Positions 16,302 through 25,591 of a stretch of DNA of 64,000 nucleotides are shown piece by piece. A model generated the notes under the pieces. That model was given only the letters and a program-made list of their open reading frames with translations. It did no database searches and was not told where the DNA came from. Numbering within the stretch: the stretch's first letter is position 1; every line of letters starts with the position of its first letter. A program made the translations under genes and the position numbers. Source of the DNA: Desulfopila aestuarii DSM 18488. GTDB taxonomy: Bacteria; Desulfobacterota; Desulfobulbia; Desulfobulbales; Desulfocapsaceae. Location of the stretch: assembly GCA_945863875.1 (NCBI GenBank), contig CAMBBS010000006.1, positions 1 through 64,000 of the forward strand. Direction: 5' to 3'.

Positions 16302-18101
16302 ATGAGTTTTAGACGTCGCACCTACCCGGAGATCATGGAAAATGTGCTCACCGGCTTAACCGGTGGGATTTCGGCGGAAAATCATGCCTATCCTCCGAGC
16401 AGTTCCGGCCAAAAGCTATTTGAACATGCCCTCGAACATCCGCCGGTGGCGGCCATTGTTTCCGTCTATGGCGTCCGCAACAATCTGACCTATCAATTTG
16501 TCAAAGGCAGCGACTACGACCTGAAAAACAACAAACTGGTTTGGCTGGAGAAAGGCAATACCCCGGATGCGGGCAGCAATTTTCTGGTGAATTATCGCCG
16601 TGCAGGCGCCTCTTCCGGCTTGAACGATCTGCATGTCGGCAGTGTGCTGCGGACCCTGGCGGAATCGTTCAGCGTCGAGCTGGCCGGTTTATACGCGCAG
16701 GCGGAAGCGGTGTACGAGTCCGGTTTTGTCGATACCGCTCGTCATCGCTCGCTGGAAAACGTCGTCGCCCTGCTCGGCCTCAGTCGCATTAAGGCCGGCC
16801 GGAACACGACAAAAATCAAATTTACGCGCAGTCCAGGCAGTGCCGGTGATATCCATATTCCCGCCGGTACCCGGGTAGGCAACCTTGACGCCAGTATTCA
16901 ATTTGCAACCATTGAATCAATCAGCCTGCTCAGCGGTCAAAGCAGTGTACAGGTGGACGGCCGTGACATAGCAAATAATTTGCAGGGACTGCCGGCGGAC
17001 AGCCTGGTTATCTTGACCAAACCCCTCGCGGGCATTCAGTCGGTCACCAACCCCAGCCCCAGTACCGTACTGGAGCGGGACGAATCGGACAGCGAACTGA
17101 GAACCCGGTCAAAAAACTTTCTGCACGGCAGCGAAAAAGCCACCCTTGGCGCCATCAAAAATGCCATCGCCCAACAGAATGTGTCGGCGGAAGTGAGGGA
17201 AAACGATCCAGCCCCGGGATTCATTACCGTGTCCGTGCATTCGAATACTCTGACGCCGGAGACCGAGGCGCGCCTGAAGGCGTCCATCCGTGATGTACGT
17301 CCCGCCGGCATTGAGGTGAACGTGGTTCAGGCGGCGGCCCCCTTGGCCGTTGATATGGTGCTGCGCATCACCACCGCGGACGATTTACTCGAAGCGGACC
17401 TGCGTGCCATTCAAGAACAAGCGGTCAACGATATCCGCGACTATCTCAACAATGTCGATATCGGTGAAATAATCAGCATCAACCGGATTATCGGTCTGGT
17501 TTTGTCCGAGAGCGCCATTCTCGACGTACGCATCCTGTCGGCCATGGTCGGCACGGACAACGTGCTGAACCGTGAGCAGGGCATTGTCGACATGACGAGT
17601 CTTTCCGGCATCACGCCAGAGGTTAAAGTTGCAATTACTGCCGGGGTTATCAATATTATCGATCCGGCGCTGGCCACCCTGCTGACTGCCCGCATTCTTT
17701 TTCCCAGCGGTTCCGCAGCACCATCCGAAGCAGCCATCAAGGCCGCCCTGGCTAAAGCGATTGTCACCATCAATGACCTCAACACGGGGGAGCTGCCCGG
17801 CAGTCCTTCACCGGAAATGGTTCGCCGGCGGCAGCTCAATTACGGCAAGCTGCTTTCTGTCATCCCCCTGCCGGGCAAAGCCGCGGTTGGTGATTACAGC
17901 AGTGTTGCCGCACTGGCGGATACCGAGCTGCCCACCAGTGCGGCCGCCGGGGAGTATCAGGTACAGTTCCTCATCACCTCGGAAAGCGGCACCAGTTATA
18001 TTCTAGATTCTGAAGCCAGTCCAACGGTAAGCCTGATTCCTTTTGAACGACTCACCGTCGCCGGCATCGAACTAAAAGCCCAAGCTGGAGTGACTTCGTG
18101 A
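16302..18101 (+). CDS. baseplate wedge protein, gpJ family
   Basis: At 599 residues this is a baseplate J-like protein. The hallmark segments are SGFVDTARHRSLENVVALLG with the following beta domain, ESDSELRTRSKNFLHGSEKATLGAIKNAI in the middle, then ITVSVHSNTLTPE and a C-terminal helical/beta region. J proteins connect neighbouring wedges into the ring that triggers contraction. It overlaps the following gpI-like gene by four bases. The C-terminal 150 residues, beyond the usual J core, form an extra beta-rich portion (AAAGEYQVQFLITSESGTSY). Confidence 0.85.
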   Translation: MSFRRRTYPEIMENVLTGLTGGISAENHAYPPSSSGQKLFEHALEHPPVAAIVSVYGVRNNLTYQFVKGSDYDLKNNKLVWLEKGNTPDAGSNFLVNYRRAGASSGLNDLHVGSVLRTLAESFSVELAGLYAQAEAVYESGFVDTARHRSLENVVALLGLSRIKAGRNTTKIKFTRSPGSAGDIHIPAGTRVGNLDASIQFATIESISLLSGQSSVQVDGRDIANNLQGLPADSLVILTKPLAGIQSVTNPSPSTVLERDESDSELRTRSKNFLHGSEKATLGAIKNAIAQQNVSAEVRENDPAPGFITVSVHSNTLTPETEARLKASIRDVRPAGIEVNVVQAAAPLAVDMVLRITTADDLLEADLRAIQEQAVNDIRDYLNNVDIGEIISINRIIGLVLSESAILDVRILSAMVGTDNVLNREQGIVDMTSLSGITPEVKVAITAGVINIIDPALATLLTARILFPSGSAAPSEAAIKAALAKAIVTINDLNTGELPGSPSPEMVRRRQLNYGKLLSVIPLPGKAAVGDYSSVAALADTELPTSAAAGEYQVQFLITSESGTSYILDSEASPTVSLIPFERLTVAGIELKAQAGVTS

Positions 18102-20542
18102 GTAGCTATGAACGGTTAATCAGTCATCTGCCGAGCCTGTATCGTCCGGAAGTAAACGAAGAAAACCTGTTCAACCTCCTGTTCAAGGAACTCGGCATCA
18201 CTCTGGATGAACTCAGCCGCGATCTTACCCTGGTGATGCAGGCGCACTGGTGTAAAACCGCCGACAGGGCCGCCTACGATCCGCATTTCCTGCGTGCCCG
18301 AGAACTGGCAGGGGAGCCGCCGGTGAAGCGGCACGACCCGAAAGACCAGCGACTTATTGCCGAATATCCTTATCTGCTTGATCTGGCCAGGCTCGGCGCT
18401 CTTTTGTCTATTTCACCCTGGCGAGAACCCGTGGCCCTGCGTGAAACGGTTGAGCAATATCGCCTGCGTCTGCTGCGGATTATGCAGATTTATCGTAACG
18501 GCCTGGGAACATTGCCGGCCTTACGTGACATGGTCACCGCGGAGCTTCCTGAAAATCTTCATCTGCCGCTGCCGGCACGCAAGCGTTCGTTTTCCGTGGA
18601 AGAAAACGCCCCCTTTATCGGCCCGTTCAAGAACGTGCAGAGCCTTGGCCTGCCGGTGAATGAAATTGGCCCGCTGATGCGTTGGCAACTGTCCAATACC
18701 GGTACGCAACGTGTTGCACCGATTGTCTATATTGAAGGGATTGCCGCCACGGCCGAACGAGACGCCACGGTGAGGCCGATGGTTGAACGGTTTAACCCAA
18801 CCGGTCTATTGCCGGACGAAGGCGGTCTGGCCGCGGTCGGCGTGGGCTACCTCGGCACCCTTGCAGCCGATGATGTCTTGAAACTGCAACCGGGATACAG
18901 CGCCTGCCTGTGTGGTGACGGGGGAGTCTTCATGTCAGCGGTGCAGGAAAATCAGTTCGGCATCAAGGGCTGGCAGTCCCTGGCCGGTGCACCTGCCGGC
19001 AGGGTCTCCGCCCTTTTGCAGACCAGCGATAAAATGCTCTGGCTGGCAATAGAAGACGGTGGCACCCAGGAACTGTGGCGGTACAATGGCAGCAGCTGGC
19101 TGCAGGCGCTGCCCGGTGAAACCTTGCCGCCAATCCATTGCCTGCAGCAGCGGCAGCAGCAATTGTTGATCGGTCACGCCGAGGGTCTTGCCGTCGTCGA
19201 TTTATACCCTGCCGGCACAGGCGATTATGTCCGGTCGGAAATAGCCGCCTATTCCGGGCAGGCTGTTTTCTGTTGCCGGCCCCGGCACCACATGGCGAGT
19301 CACTTTTATATCGGCTCGAGCGATGGTTTGACTGTCCTGGATGAATCCGACAGTATTGGCCAAACGTTTCTCACCGGCACCGCTATCCACGCCATCGCCG
19401 AAAGCGCGACCGGTGTCTATTGTGGTGGCGACCTTGGTCTTATGCTATATCAGCATCAAAGCCGGCAATTTTATTATCTCTCTGCCGAATTCGAATCGGA
19501 ACTGGCAGATGACTGGCTGCCTTTTGAGACCGGGAATTTGCCCTCAGGGATAAATTTTGGTTTGCCTCCGGTCAGGGCCCTGTTGGTCGAAAACGACGGC
19601 AGCCTGTGGATCGGCACCGAACAGGGGTTAGCCCGCTACCGTGCCCGGCATGAAAAGGATCTGGTGTATCGCAATCTCCTGGAAGCCTTTGTCGATCTGA
19701 TCGATGGCAGCGTCACGAATATGCAACGTGACGAACACGGTTATCTCTGGTTTACCACCAATCGAGGCCTGCTGCGCTATGACGGTCGCGATCTGGCCCG
19801 TTTCAACCTGGCTGAGGAGGTCTGGCAGCAACTGGGTCAGGCTGATCTGCGTTATCTAAACGAGCAGGTCGGCGCACGGGGCGTCTGGCGTTATCAGCGC
19901 ACTCCCGGCGGATGGCAGGTCTTTGATTATGCAATGAAACAATGGGCAGCCTTTACCACCCTCCCCGACCTGCCCGTAGAACCGTTTACCAATCTGGTTT
20001 TTATCGATCGGGTTGTGGCAACTCTTGGCAGCCTGGACGGCCAGGCATTCGTTCCCCGCACCGACGTCGACGGCAGTCTCCTCGTGCTGCGCTGCAAACC
20101 GGATCATACGCGTATTGCCGAGGGCGGCATCGCCGCACTGCCGCGTATTCCCAAGGGGGATTCCACCTGGCGTTATGTCTCTGTCGAAGCGCAAGGTTTG
20201 GTGGACGGCACCGATTTACCCTGGTGGTCAGTGGAAGGCCGCCTGGTACCGCCACCAGATCACCATGCACCCTATCCCGGGCGGTTTCATGATCTGCCCC
20301 AGCTCCCCCTGCAGCTTGATCAGATGGTTTTTGCCTATAACCCGGCCGCGAGAATTAAACTCCAGTGGACCGACAAGAAACCGCTGCAGGTGCTTGTCCG
20401 CCTGTTGCAGCGAAACAGCAATGACGTGATCGATCCGGCCATAATAGATCGCGTCTGGAGAGGTATCAACCAGGTACGCCCGGCAGGGGTGCAGCTCTTC
20501 CTTGCGGTTGAAGGCGACATTGTACGCGGCGAGATTACTTGA
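18098..20542 (+). CDS. gpI-type baseplate wedge protein with an inserted beta-propeller
   Basis: Residues 1 to about 235 are the P2 I/T4 gp7-like wedge region (SLYRPEVNEENLFNLLFKEL, YRLRLLRIMQIYRNGLGTL). The last 60 residues return to the same family with DRVWRGINQVRPAGVQLFL. Between them, about residues 245-690, lies a propeller of the two-component-regulator type with repeated strands: LLIGHAEGLAVVDL (about 356), FYIGSSDGLTVLDE (about 402), LWIGTEQGLARYRA (about 502) and LWFTTNRGLLRYDG (about 549). Ordinary I proteins are only 200-250 residues. The propeller would project from the wedge rim and could bind a receptor or hold fibres. Fold by motif is fairly secure; function is inference. Confidence 0.75.
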   Translation: MSSYERLISHLPSLYRPEVNEENLFNLLFKELGITLDELSRDLTLVMQAHWCKTADRAAYDPHFLRARELAGEPPVKRHDPKDQRLIAEYPYLLDLARLGALLSISPWREPVALRETVEQYRLRLLRIMQIYRNGLGTLPALRDMVTAELPENLHLPLPARKRSFSVEENAPFIGPFKNVQSLGLPVNEIGPLMRWQLSNTGTQRVAPIVYIEGIAATAERDATVRPMVERFNPTGLLPDEGGLAAVGVGYLGTLAADDVLKLQPGYSACLCGDGGVFMSAVQENQFGIKGWQSLAGAPAGRVSALLQTSDKMLWLAIEDGGTQELWRYNGSSWLQALPGETLPPIHCLQQRQQQLLIGHAEGLAVVDLYPAGTGDYVRSEIAAYSGQAVFCCRPRHHMASHFYIGSSDGLTVLDESDSIGQTFLTGTAIHAIAESATGVYCGGDLGLMLYQHQSRQFYYLSAEFESELADDWLPFETGNLPSGINFGLPPVRALLVENDGSLWIGTEQGLARYRARHEKDLVYRNLLEAFVDLIDGSVTNMQRDEHGYLWFTTNRGLLRYDGRDLARFNLAEEVWQQLGQADLRYLNEQVGARGVWRYQRTPGGWQVFDYAMKQWAAFTTLPDLPVEPFTNLVFIDRVVATLGSLDGQAFVPRTDVDGSLLVLRCKPDHTRIAEGGIAALPRIPKGDSTWRYVSVEAQGLVDGTDLPWWSVEGRLVPPPDHHAPYPGRFHDLPQLPLQLDQMVFAYNPAARIKLQWTDKKPLQVLVRLLQRNSNDVIDPAIIDRVWRGINQVRPAGVQLFLAVEGDIVRGEIT

Positions 20543-20548
20543 AGGAGA

Positions 20549-22072
20549 ATGAACGTGAGCTTAACAACATTAGCAGGTGATGTGGCAATCTTAACAGACA
20601 TGAATAAGAAGCAGGCCGGTTCGCTGATTAAACCCACGGATTGGAACACCCTGGTGACCAGCGTCCAGGGCATCGGCGAGGCGCTGGGGCAATACATCGG
20701 GCAGACGGACAACCGCCTCGATATCCTCGAGGCGGTGCTGTCACCATTAACCGATCGCCTGAACGGACTGGAGCAGGAGATGCATGGGCTGCGCACCGCC
20801 ATTGCCCCGTTGCTCAAACAATATGTGGTGACGCTCAGCACCCAAAAAGTTCATTACGCCTTGGGCGAGATCTGTGAGATCAGCGCCGAGGTGCGAAATC
20901 TTGCCGGCGACAGGGTGACCAGCCGTCCATGGATTGATTTCCTCACCACCTGGGGACAGTTGCGTGCAGCACCTGGATTCAGTACGGATGTCAGTGCCAA
21001 CGGCAGCAGCATTTCGGTGCGCACCAATAATGAAGGTATCGCCCGCGTGCATATCAAATCAATGCATACGGAAAATTTCACCGAAGCACAGGACCTGCAG
21101 GTAGCCAATATCCTTGAGACCACCCTTGTCGGCGGCACGTTTTTCTCACAGGCGATAATGGAGGCACCGACCCCCACCAGCCAGGGAGTAACCGAGGCAT
21201 TTACCCTGATGAACAGCCAGTACGAGCTGGCGCAGAGCGGGCCGATTCAATTGTTTCTTGATAGCTATCAGCAGTTTCCCCAGTTTCAGACCCTGCCGCA
21301 GTTACTCCCCAGTGTCGGCAGCAACTGGAAACACTATCGTACAGTCGTTGTGGCCTTGGTAAAAGATGACAGCAATCCCACCACTCCCGATGCCGGCAAA
21401 GGTTCCGCCTCCATTCAGGTGCAGTTCAGGGATTGGCTCGGGCCATGGATTAACGGCTACATCAATACTTTTGATGTTTTTGTGCCGGGCCTCATCGGTG
21501 CCATCGGTTCTCAGGTCGGCAGCGGCAGCTTTGGCATGGATCTTGGTCTGATTCAAAATGTCATTGAAGCGGATATCAGCGCACTTGGTGTAATCGGACG
21601 GCAGCGTTATTACAACGCCGCCATAGAAGCCATGGATCGCATTTCCATCACGACTCCGCCGCCCTATATGTCCGATCTGCGGCAAACAGTCAAACAAGCG
21701 GTGACTGTGCAGCAAACACAGGAGGCTCCGGCGCTGGCCTTGAAAGGTAATCTGCTGAGCCGGACCCCGGCTCTGGCGGCAATCAGCGGCATGTCACGCC
21801 ACGCTGCCTCGGCCAAAGATTCCGCCGACGCCACTCTCGGCACGGTGGGCCTGCTGCAGGCGTCGAGCACCGATCTGCACAAGCGCATCCTGGCACTGGA
21901 CAATGATCTGCAATCTTCCAGACAGATGAGCAATGTTATCAATAATGAGTTGACTTCTATCGGCCAGAATGTGCTCAAGATCAACACCCTGGACCAAAAA
22001 TCCGTTGAAGGCCAGATTAATATGATCACCGCTCAGATTGGCCAGATCAACGAGACGCTGCGCCGAGGCTGA
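20549..22072 (+). CDS. coiled-coil/Ig-like tail accessory protein A
   Basis: The family is not recognised. The order is: a helical start, a coiled coil (residues about 45-88, LDILEAVLSPLTDRLNGLEQ), an Ig-like beta domain (about 90-170, with YALGEICEISAEV and TWGQLR), a region with QFRDWLGPWINGYINTF near residue 292, and a C-terminal coiled coil from about 430 to the end. It shares this order and several motifs with the next gene product, so the two are probably ancient paralogues. Coiled-coil plus Ig-like architecture and position after gpI suggest fibres or a collar attached to the baseplate. One base separates it from the next gene. Confidence 0.6.
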   Translation: MNVSLTTLAGDVAILTDMNKKQAGSLIKPTDWNTLVTSVQGIGEALGQYIGQTDNRLDILEAVLSPLTDRLNGLEQEMHGLRTAIAPLLKQYVVTLSTQKVHYALGEICEISAEVRNLAGDRVTSRPWIDFLTTWGQLRAAPGFSTDVSANGSSISVRTNNEGIARVHIKSMHTENFTEAQDLQVANILETTLVGGTFFSQAIMEAPTPTSQGVTEAFTLMNSQYELAQSGPIQLFLDSYQQFPQFQTLPQLLPSVGSNWKHYRTVVVALVKDDSNPTTPDAGKGSASIQVQFRDWLGPWINGYINTFDVFVPGLIGAIGSQVGSGSFGMDLGLIQNVIEADISALGVIGRQRYYNAAIEAMDRISITTPPPYMSDLRQTVKQAVTVQQTQEAPALALKGNLLSRTPALAAISGMSRHAASAKDSADATLGTVGLLQASSTDLHKRILALDNDLQSSRQMSNVINNELTSIGQNVLKINTLDQKSVEGQINMITAQIGQINETLRRG

Positions 22073-22073
22073 C

Positions 22074-23798
22074 ATGGCGGCAATCTATCTTGCACCGCAG
22101 GACGTGAACCGTCGCGATGGAGATGTGGTTCTCGCTTTTTTGAATCGTGCCCAGTCCGCTGAGGAAATTGCCAGCCGGGTGGAAATACCCCATGAGCTGG
22201 ATATCGGCATCAAACTGGGCGAGCGGTTACTGCATGCCCGGGCGCAACTCCAGGGAATTTTTGCAGATTTAGAACAAATTTATGCCATACCGTATATCGG
22301 CCCGGAACGCTTCACCGAAATTGTCACCACCCTTACCGGTAGAACCGCCCTGGACATTCTGTCAAGGGCAGGAGAAAACAACAGCAGCACGGAAATTGGC
22401 AACGTCTCCCGGCAACTTGATCTGCTGCGCAGGCAGATGCAGGACCTGCAGCGGCTTGATCCGCGTCGCTATCGCATCGAATGCACCGCAGTCGGCAAGG
22501 CGGTGTATCTTGGTGAGATTATCACCTTGAAATTCCAGGTATTTGATCGAACAACCAAAATCACCCAGGCGAATATGCCGCTTACCCTGGAAACAAACTG
22601 GGGTCATCTGCGTTACCAAAAGGGCTATCAGACCATGATTGGGTCGGTGATCAGTGCTCGAACCGGCGTAGACGGCCAGCTGATATGTCAGCTCTACCCT
22701 CCCACCTGCGAACCACTGACCGAATCCCAGCACATCGAACTCGCCAATGCTCTGGCGAAACTTACGAAAAATGCGCTGGTGCCAGCTGACATGGAAAAAG
22801 ATTTCCACTCCCTCGCCAGCCTCTACCAGCACCCCTTGAACCGCGATTTGCGGGCGGCAATCGACATACACTACAAGAGCCGTCAGGCCCGTTTGCTGGA
22901 TACGGTAAATCGCAGCTCGGCCCTGTATGGATGGAACTATGAACAGGCGCTGCTGCGCGTGTATCTGCATCCTGACGAAGAGACGGAAAAGACGGCCGTT
23001 TTGGCGATGGCCGTGTTGCCGCTGGAATACCGAGACTGGCTGCTGCCATGGTATAATGTCTATACAGACGGCCTCAACCGGAAAAATGAATTGCCGGCAG
23101 CGCTGGAACATTCCCTGGCCTACAGCGACAGTGAACGTGGCCTGGCGAGCCAGATGCTCGCCGATATGCAGACCTTTATCGCCCGGCAATACGGCCTGGT
23201 CGGGGAACGGGCAGCGCAGCACATCAGCCGGGAGGTGGTCGCGAGCTTCCTGCCGGAGAAACTGGCCGGTCTATCAGACAACAGTAAATTGAGCTTGTTG
23301 ACCTTGTTACGAGAGGCACCCGCCACCATGAAAGCCAGCAGTTCCGGGCAGATAGGGGTGGCCAGTCAGGTCATGGCCGAAGTCGGACGCAAGGAAGGCC
23401 TCTTTGATATGGCGGTATCTCTCGACAATATGAGCGGCCGGTTGGCGCGATTGCAGGCGGATATCACCGGCATCAATGGGCGGGTATCCACGGTTGAGAC
23501 CAGCACCGGCGATATTGATTTTGCCCGATTGTCCGATGACATCAACATTTTCAACAGCAACTATGCTGCATTTGATGATCGTTTGGCACAGTTCAACGGT
23601 GATTTACAGAGCTTCAGCCGGAGTGTCGACAATTTCAATACCATCAAAAACCAGCTGATAGCCAACGTTACCGAGGGTGTCAACGCCGCTTTACACACCC
23701 TGGAAACAACCAGCGCAACCCGTGTCACCATAAAGCCGATCGACAACGTCAACCTGAATGGAATCGTTGATACCCGTCCACCGACGCGTGAGCCATGA
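22074..23798 (+). CDS. coiled-coil/Ig-like tail accessory protein B
   Basis: This 574-residue protein has a helix-hairpin-helix-like segment near residues 60-80 (IFADLEQIYAIPYIGPERF), a short coiled coil, an Ig-like domain (about 132-205, YLGEIITLKFQVFD and NWGHLRY), the EYRDWLLPWYNVYTDGL block near 316 and C-terminal coiled coils (MSGRLARLQADITGINGRV). It parallels the preceding protein domain by domain. The ATG at 22074, one base after the upstream stop with GAGG just before it, is the most likely start. It overlaps the next gene by four bases. Role unknown; it may form a heteromeric fibre with protein A. Confidence 0.6.
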   Translation: MAAIYLAPQDVNRRDGDVVLAFLNRAQSAEEIASRVEIPHELDIGIKLGERLLHARAQLQGIFADLEQIYAIPYIGPERFTEIVTTLTGRTALDILSRAGENNSSTEIGNVSRQLDLLRRQMQDLQRLDPRRYRIECTAVGKAVYLGEIITLKFQVFDRTTKITQANMPLTLETNWGHLRYQKGYQTMIGSVISARTGVDGQLICQLYPPTCEPLTESQHIELANALAKLTKNALVPADMEKDFHSLASLYQHPLNRDLRAAIDIHYKSRQARLLDTVNRSSALYGWNYEQALLRVYLHPDEETEKTAVLAMAVLPLEYRDWLLPWYNVYTDGLNRKNELPAALEHSLAYSDSERGLASQMLADMQTFIARQYGLVGERAAQHISREVVASFLPEKLAGLSDNSKLSLLTLLREAPATMKASSSGQIGVASQVMAEVGRKEGLFDMAVSLDNMSGRLARLQADITGINGRVSTVETSTGDIDFARLSDDINIFNSNYAAFDDRLAQFNGDLQSFSRSVDNFNTIKNQLIANVTEGVNAALHTLETTSATRVTIKPIDNVNLNGIVDTRPPTREP

Positions 23799-25588
23799 TA
23801 ATTTCAACTCTTTTGTCTCTGCAGGATCCCAGTGCCGTCGGCATCAGGAAAAATACGATGGTCAATATAGACACGCCGCTGGACAGCAACGGCCGAAAAC
23901 GTTATCGACACCTGTATTATCTCTATTTCACCGTCGACCCGTCAGCCGACGGCCTTGTGATCGATGCGGCGGCCAGCCTTCTGCAGGGTTTTTTTCATGA
24001 CTATGCCTTACATCTCACCGCGAACAATCTGTACTTTCAGACACAGGCGTGGGAAGGCGTTACCGAGGCCGGCAGCTCTTTGCCAAATCTGGTAAAAGTG
24101 CATCTGACCCATCCCTGGCGTCTGCAATCCGTTTCTACTGCCAGGCAATGCGGCATCGAAGTGATGCGGCTTGACGGTGACGCCGTCTGCAGCGAACCTA
24201 CCATCAGCGGTAACGCCAATGCCGTCCTCACGAAGGAATTTATTGGCCAGGATTTTGCTGTGCGAAAAGTTGCTTCGTTTCCCGTCGCACAATCAAGAAA
24301 AACATTAAATGCGCACAAACCACAGGCCCTTGCCGGAAGAAACACGGGAGCTTTGACCGGTGAACTGGAAAGAAACTCGGCGCCATCTGGGCTCGATGTT
24401 ATGAATGGCTCACGAATTGATTCTGCCTCCAGCTATGGCATTACAACCATCAAACTGCAAAGCCTGCCCACCGGGCCAAGAATTTTGCTGGGCGAAATCG
24501 GTCACACCCCCGCTTCGGAGGACAGGCTGCTGAGCATCTGGCAACTGGCCGGGGAACAGACTCAGGTGCCGATATGTTTTTTTGAAGACAATGATGGATG
24601 GCATGACGCCCTGCAACAAATACAAAAAGCCTGTGACCGCTATTTTGCCGCGGTGCAGCAAGGCAGTGCCGGACCCTCAGCCCATCTCTACCTGCCCATT
24701 GTCTTTGAAAGTGACACCCCGGTCCGCCTGCAACTCAGTGAACTCCGCCTTGAATACCACCTGCTGCGCCGGCACTTCGATGGTATCGAGGGCAAACATG
24801 TACTCAAATTTTCCGGCACAACGATTGAAAAAAGGCAACTCCCCTTCAGCCTGCCGCAAAACAGCACTGTCAAAAGGGCAACCCTGACGCTAAAAAGCAG
24901 CCTGAAAAACGGTTTTCCCATGGCCCGGCCCTTCGCTGATATCAACACAAGCCACCTGTACACCGGTGTCGATATGCGCGAAGGGCTCGGTGTTGCCGCC
25001 AGGATCCGCAGTGCTCAACCGGAACAGATCGATTGCATTGCCCTGGCGGTATTACCTCTGGCCGATGAAGTCACCGCTGTTTTGCAGATCGTGCAGGAGG
25101 TGCAGGGCGGGCCCAATGGCTCTGTCCTGGCGAAAACGCAGCTGAAACTGCAACAAGGCCAAAATCGACGGTGGTCAGTGGCTCAATTTGCCACGCCCGT
25201 CTTATTGGATAGCGGCGATTATTGGTTGCGTTTGACCATCCGGCGGGGGCGGCTTTTCTGGTTTGGCAAAGACGGCGACGGTGCGGTGCATATCCAAGGT
25301 AAAGAGACACCAGCGAAAAAGCTCAATACCCTGATATTGCTCAACCAGTCTGGCTTGTCCAGCCAGCAGAACAGCAAGAACGTTGATGTGTCGATAGATG
25401 TTGCCGGCACACCGGCCAGCTTGCTGGAAAAATCACCGGCAGATATGACATTTGATCTGGCAGCTGGATTGAACGAACATTATGGCATGGGGAAACCCGC
25501 GCCTGTGCAGCTCTTCTTTACTTCAGGCAGCAAAGGGAATCTTGCTGTCATGGCCGTTGAGGTGATTTACGGCAGGGGAGATTCCTGA
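23795..25588 (+). CDS. last gene of the tail operon, beta-rich protein of unknown family
   Basis: The 597 residues show no family that I know. The N-terminal 120 residues are mixed (LYYLYFTVDPSADGLVIDAA), followed by a Ser/Asn-rich linker (about 170-205). The remainder is strand-rich with beta-sandwich features (SDTPVRLQLSELRLEYHLL, NSTVKRATLTLKSSL, DSGDYWLRLTIRRGRLFWFG). There is no signal peptide. The start overlaps the preceding stop (ATGA). As the 3'-most gene it occupies the place of tail fibre or receptor-binding genes in Mu-like tails. That makes a target-binding role a reasonable guess, without direct proof. Confidence 0.55.
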   Translation: MIISTLLSLQDPSAVGIRKNTMVNIDTPLDSNGRKRYRHLYYLYFTVDPSADGLVIDAAASLLQGFFHDYALHLTANNLYFQTQAWEGVTEAGSSLPNLVKVHLTHPWRLQSVSTARQCGIEVMRLDGDAVCSEPTISGNANAVLTKEFIGQDFAVRKVASFPVAQSRKTLNAHKPQALAGRNTGALTGELERNSAPSGLDVMNGSRIDSASSYGITTIKLQSLPTGPRILLGEIGHTPASEDRLLSIWQLAGEQTQVPICFFEDNDGWHDALQQIQKACDRYFAAVQQGSAGPSAHLYLPIVFESDTPVRLQLSELRLEYHLLRRHFDGIEGKHVLKFSGTTIEKRQLPFSLPQNSTVKRATLTLKSSLKNGFPMARPFADINTSHLYTGVDMREGLGVAARIRSAQPEQIDCIALAVLPLADEVTAVLQIVQEVQGGPNGSVLAKTQLKLQQGQNRRWSVAQFATPVLLDSGDYWLRLTIRRGRLFWFGKDGDGAVHIQGKETPAKKLNTLILLNQSGLSSQQNSKNVDVSIDVAGTPASLLEKSPADMTFDLAAGLNEHYGMGKPAPVQLFFTSGSKGNLAVMAVEVIYGRGDS

Positions 25589-25591
25589 AAA

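Noticed and set aside
22362-23222. 286-codon open frame antisense to tail accessory protein B
   Set aside because: No start signal or motif; sense gene is coupled to its neighbours by overlap.
2556-25588. Ordinary prophage
   Set aside because: No head, packaging, integration, replication or lysis genes on either side within the window.
2556-25588. Type VI secretion system
   Set aside because: No TssJLM membrane complex, ClpV or split TssBC sheath; hub and spike are separate gpD and gpV genes.
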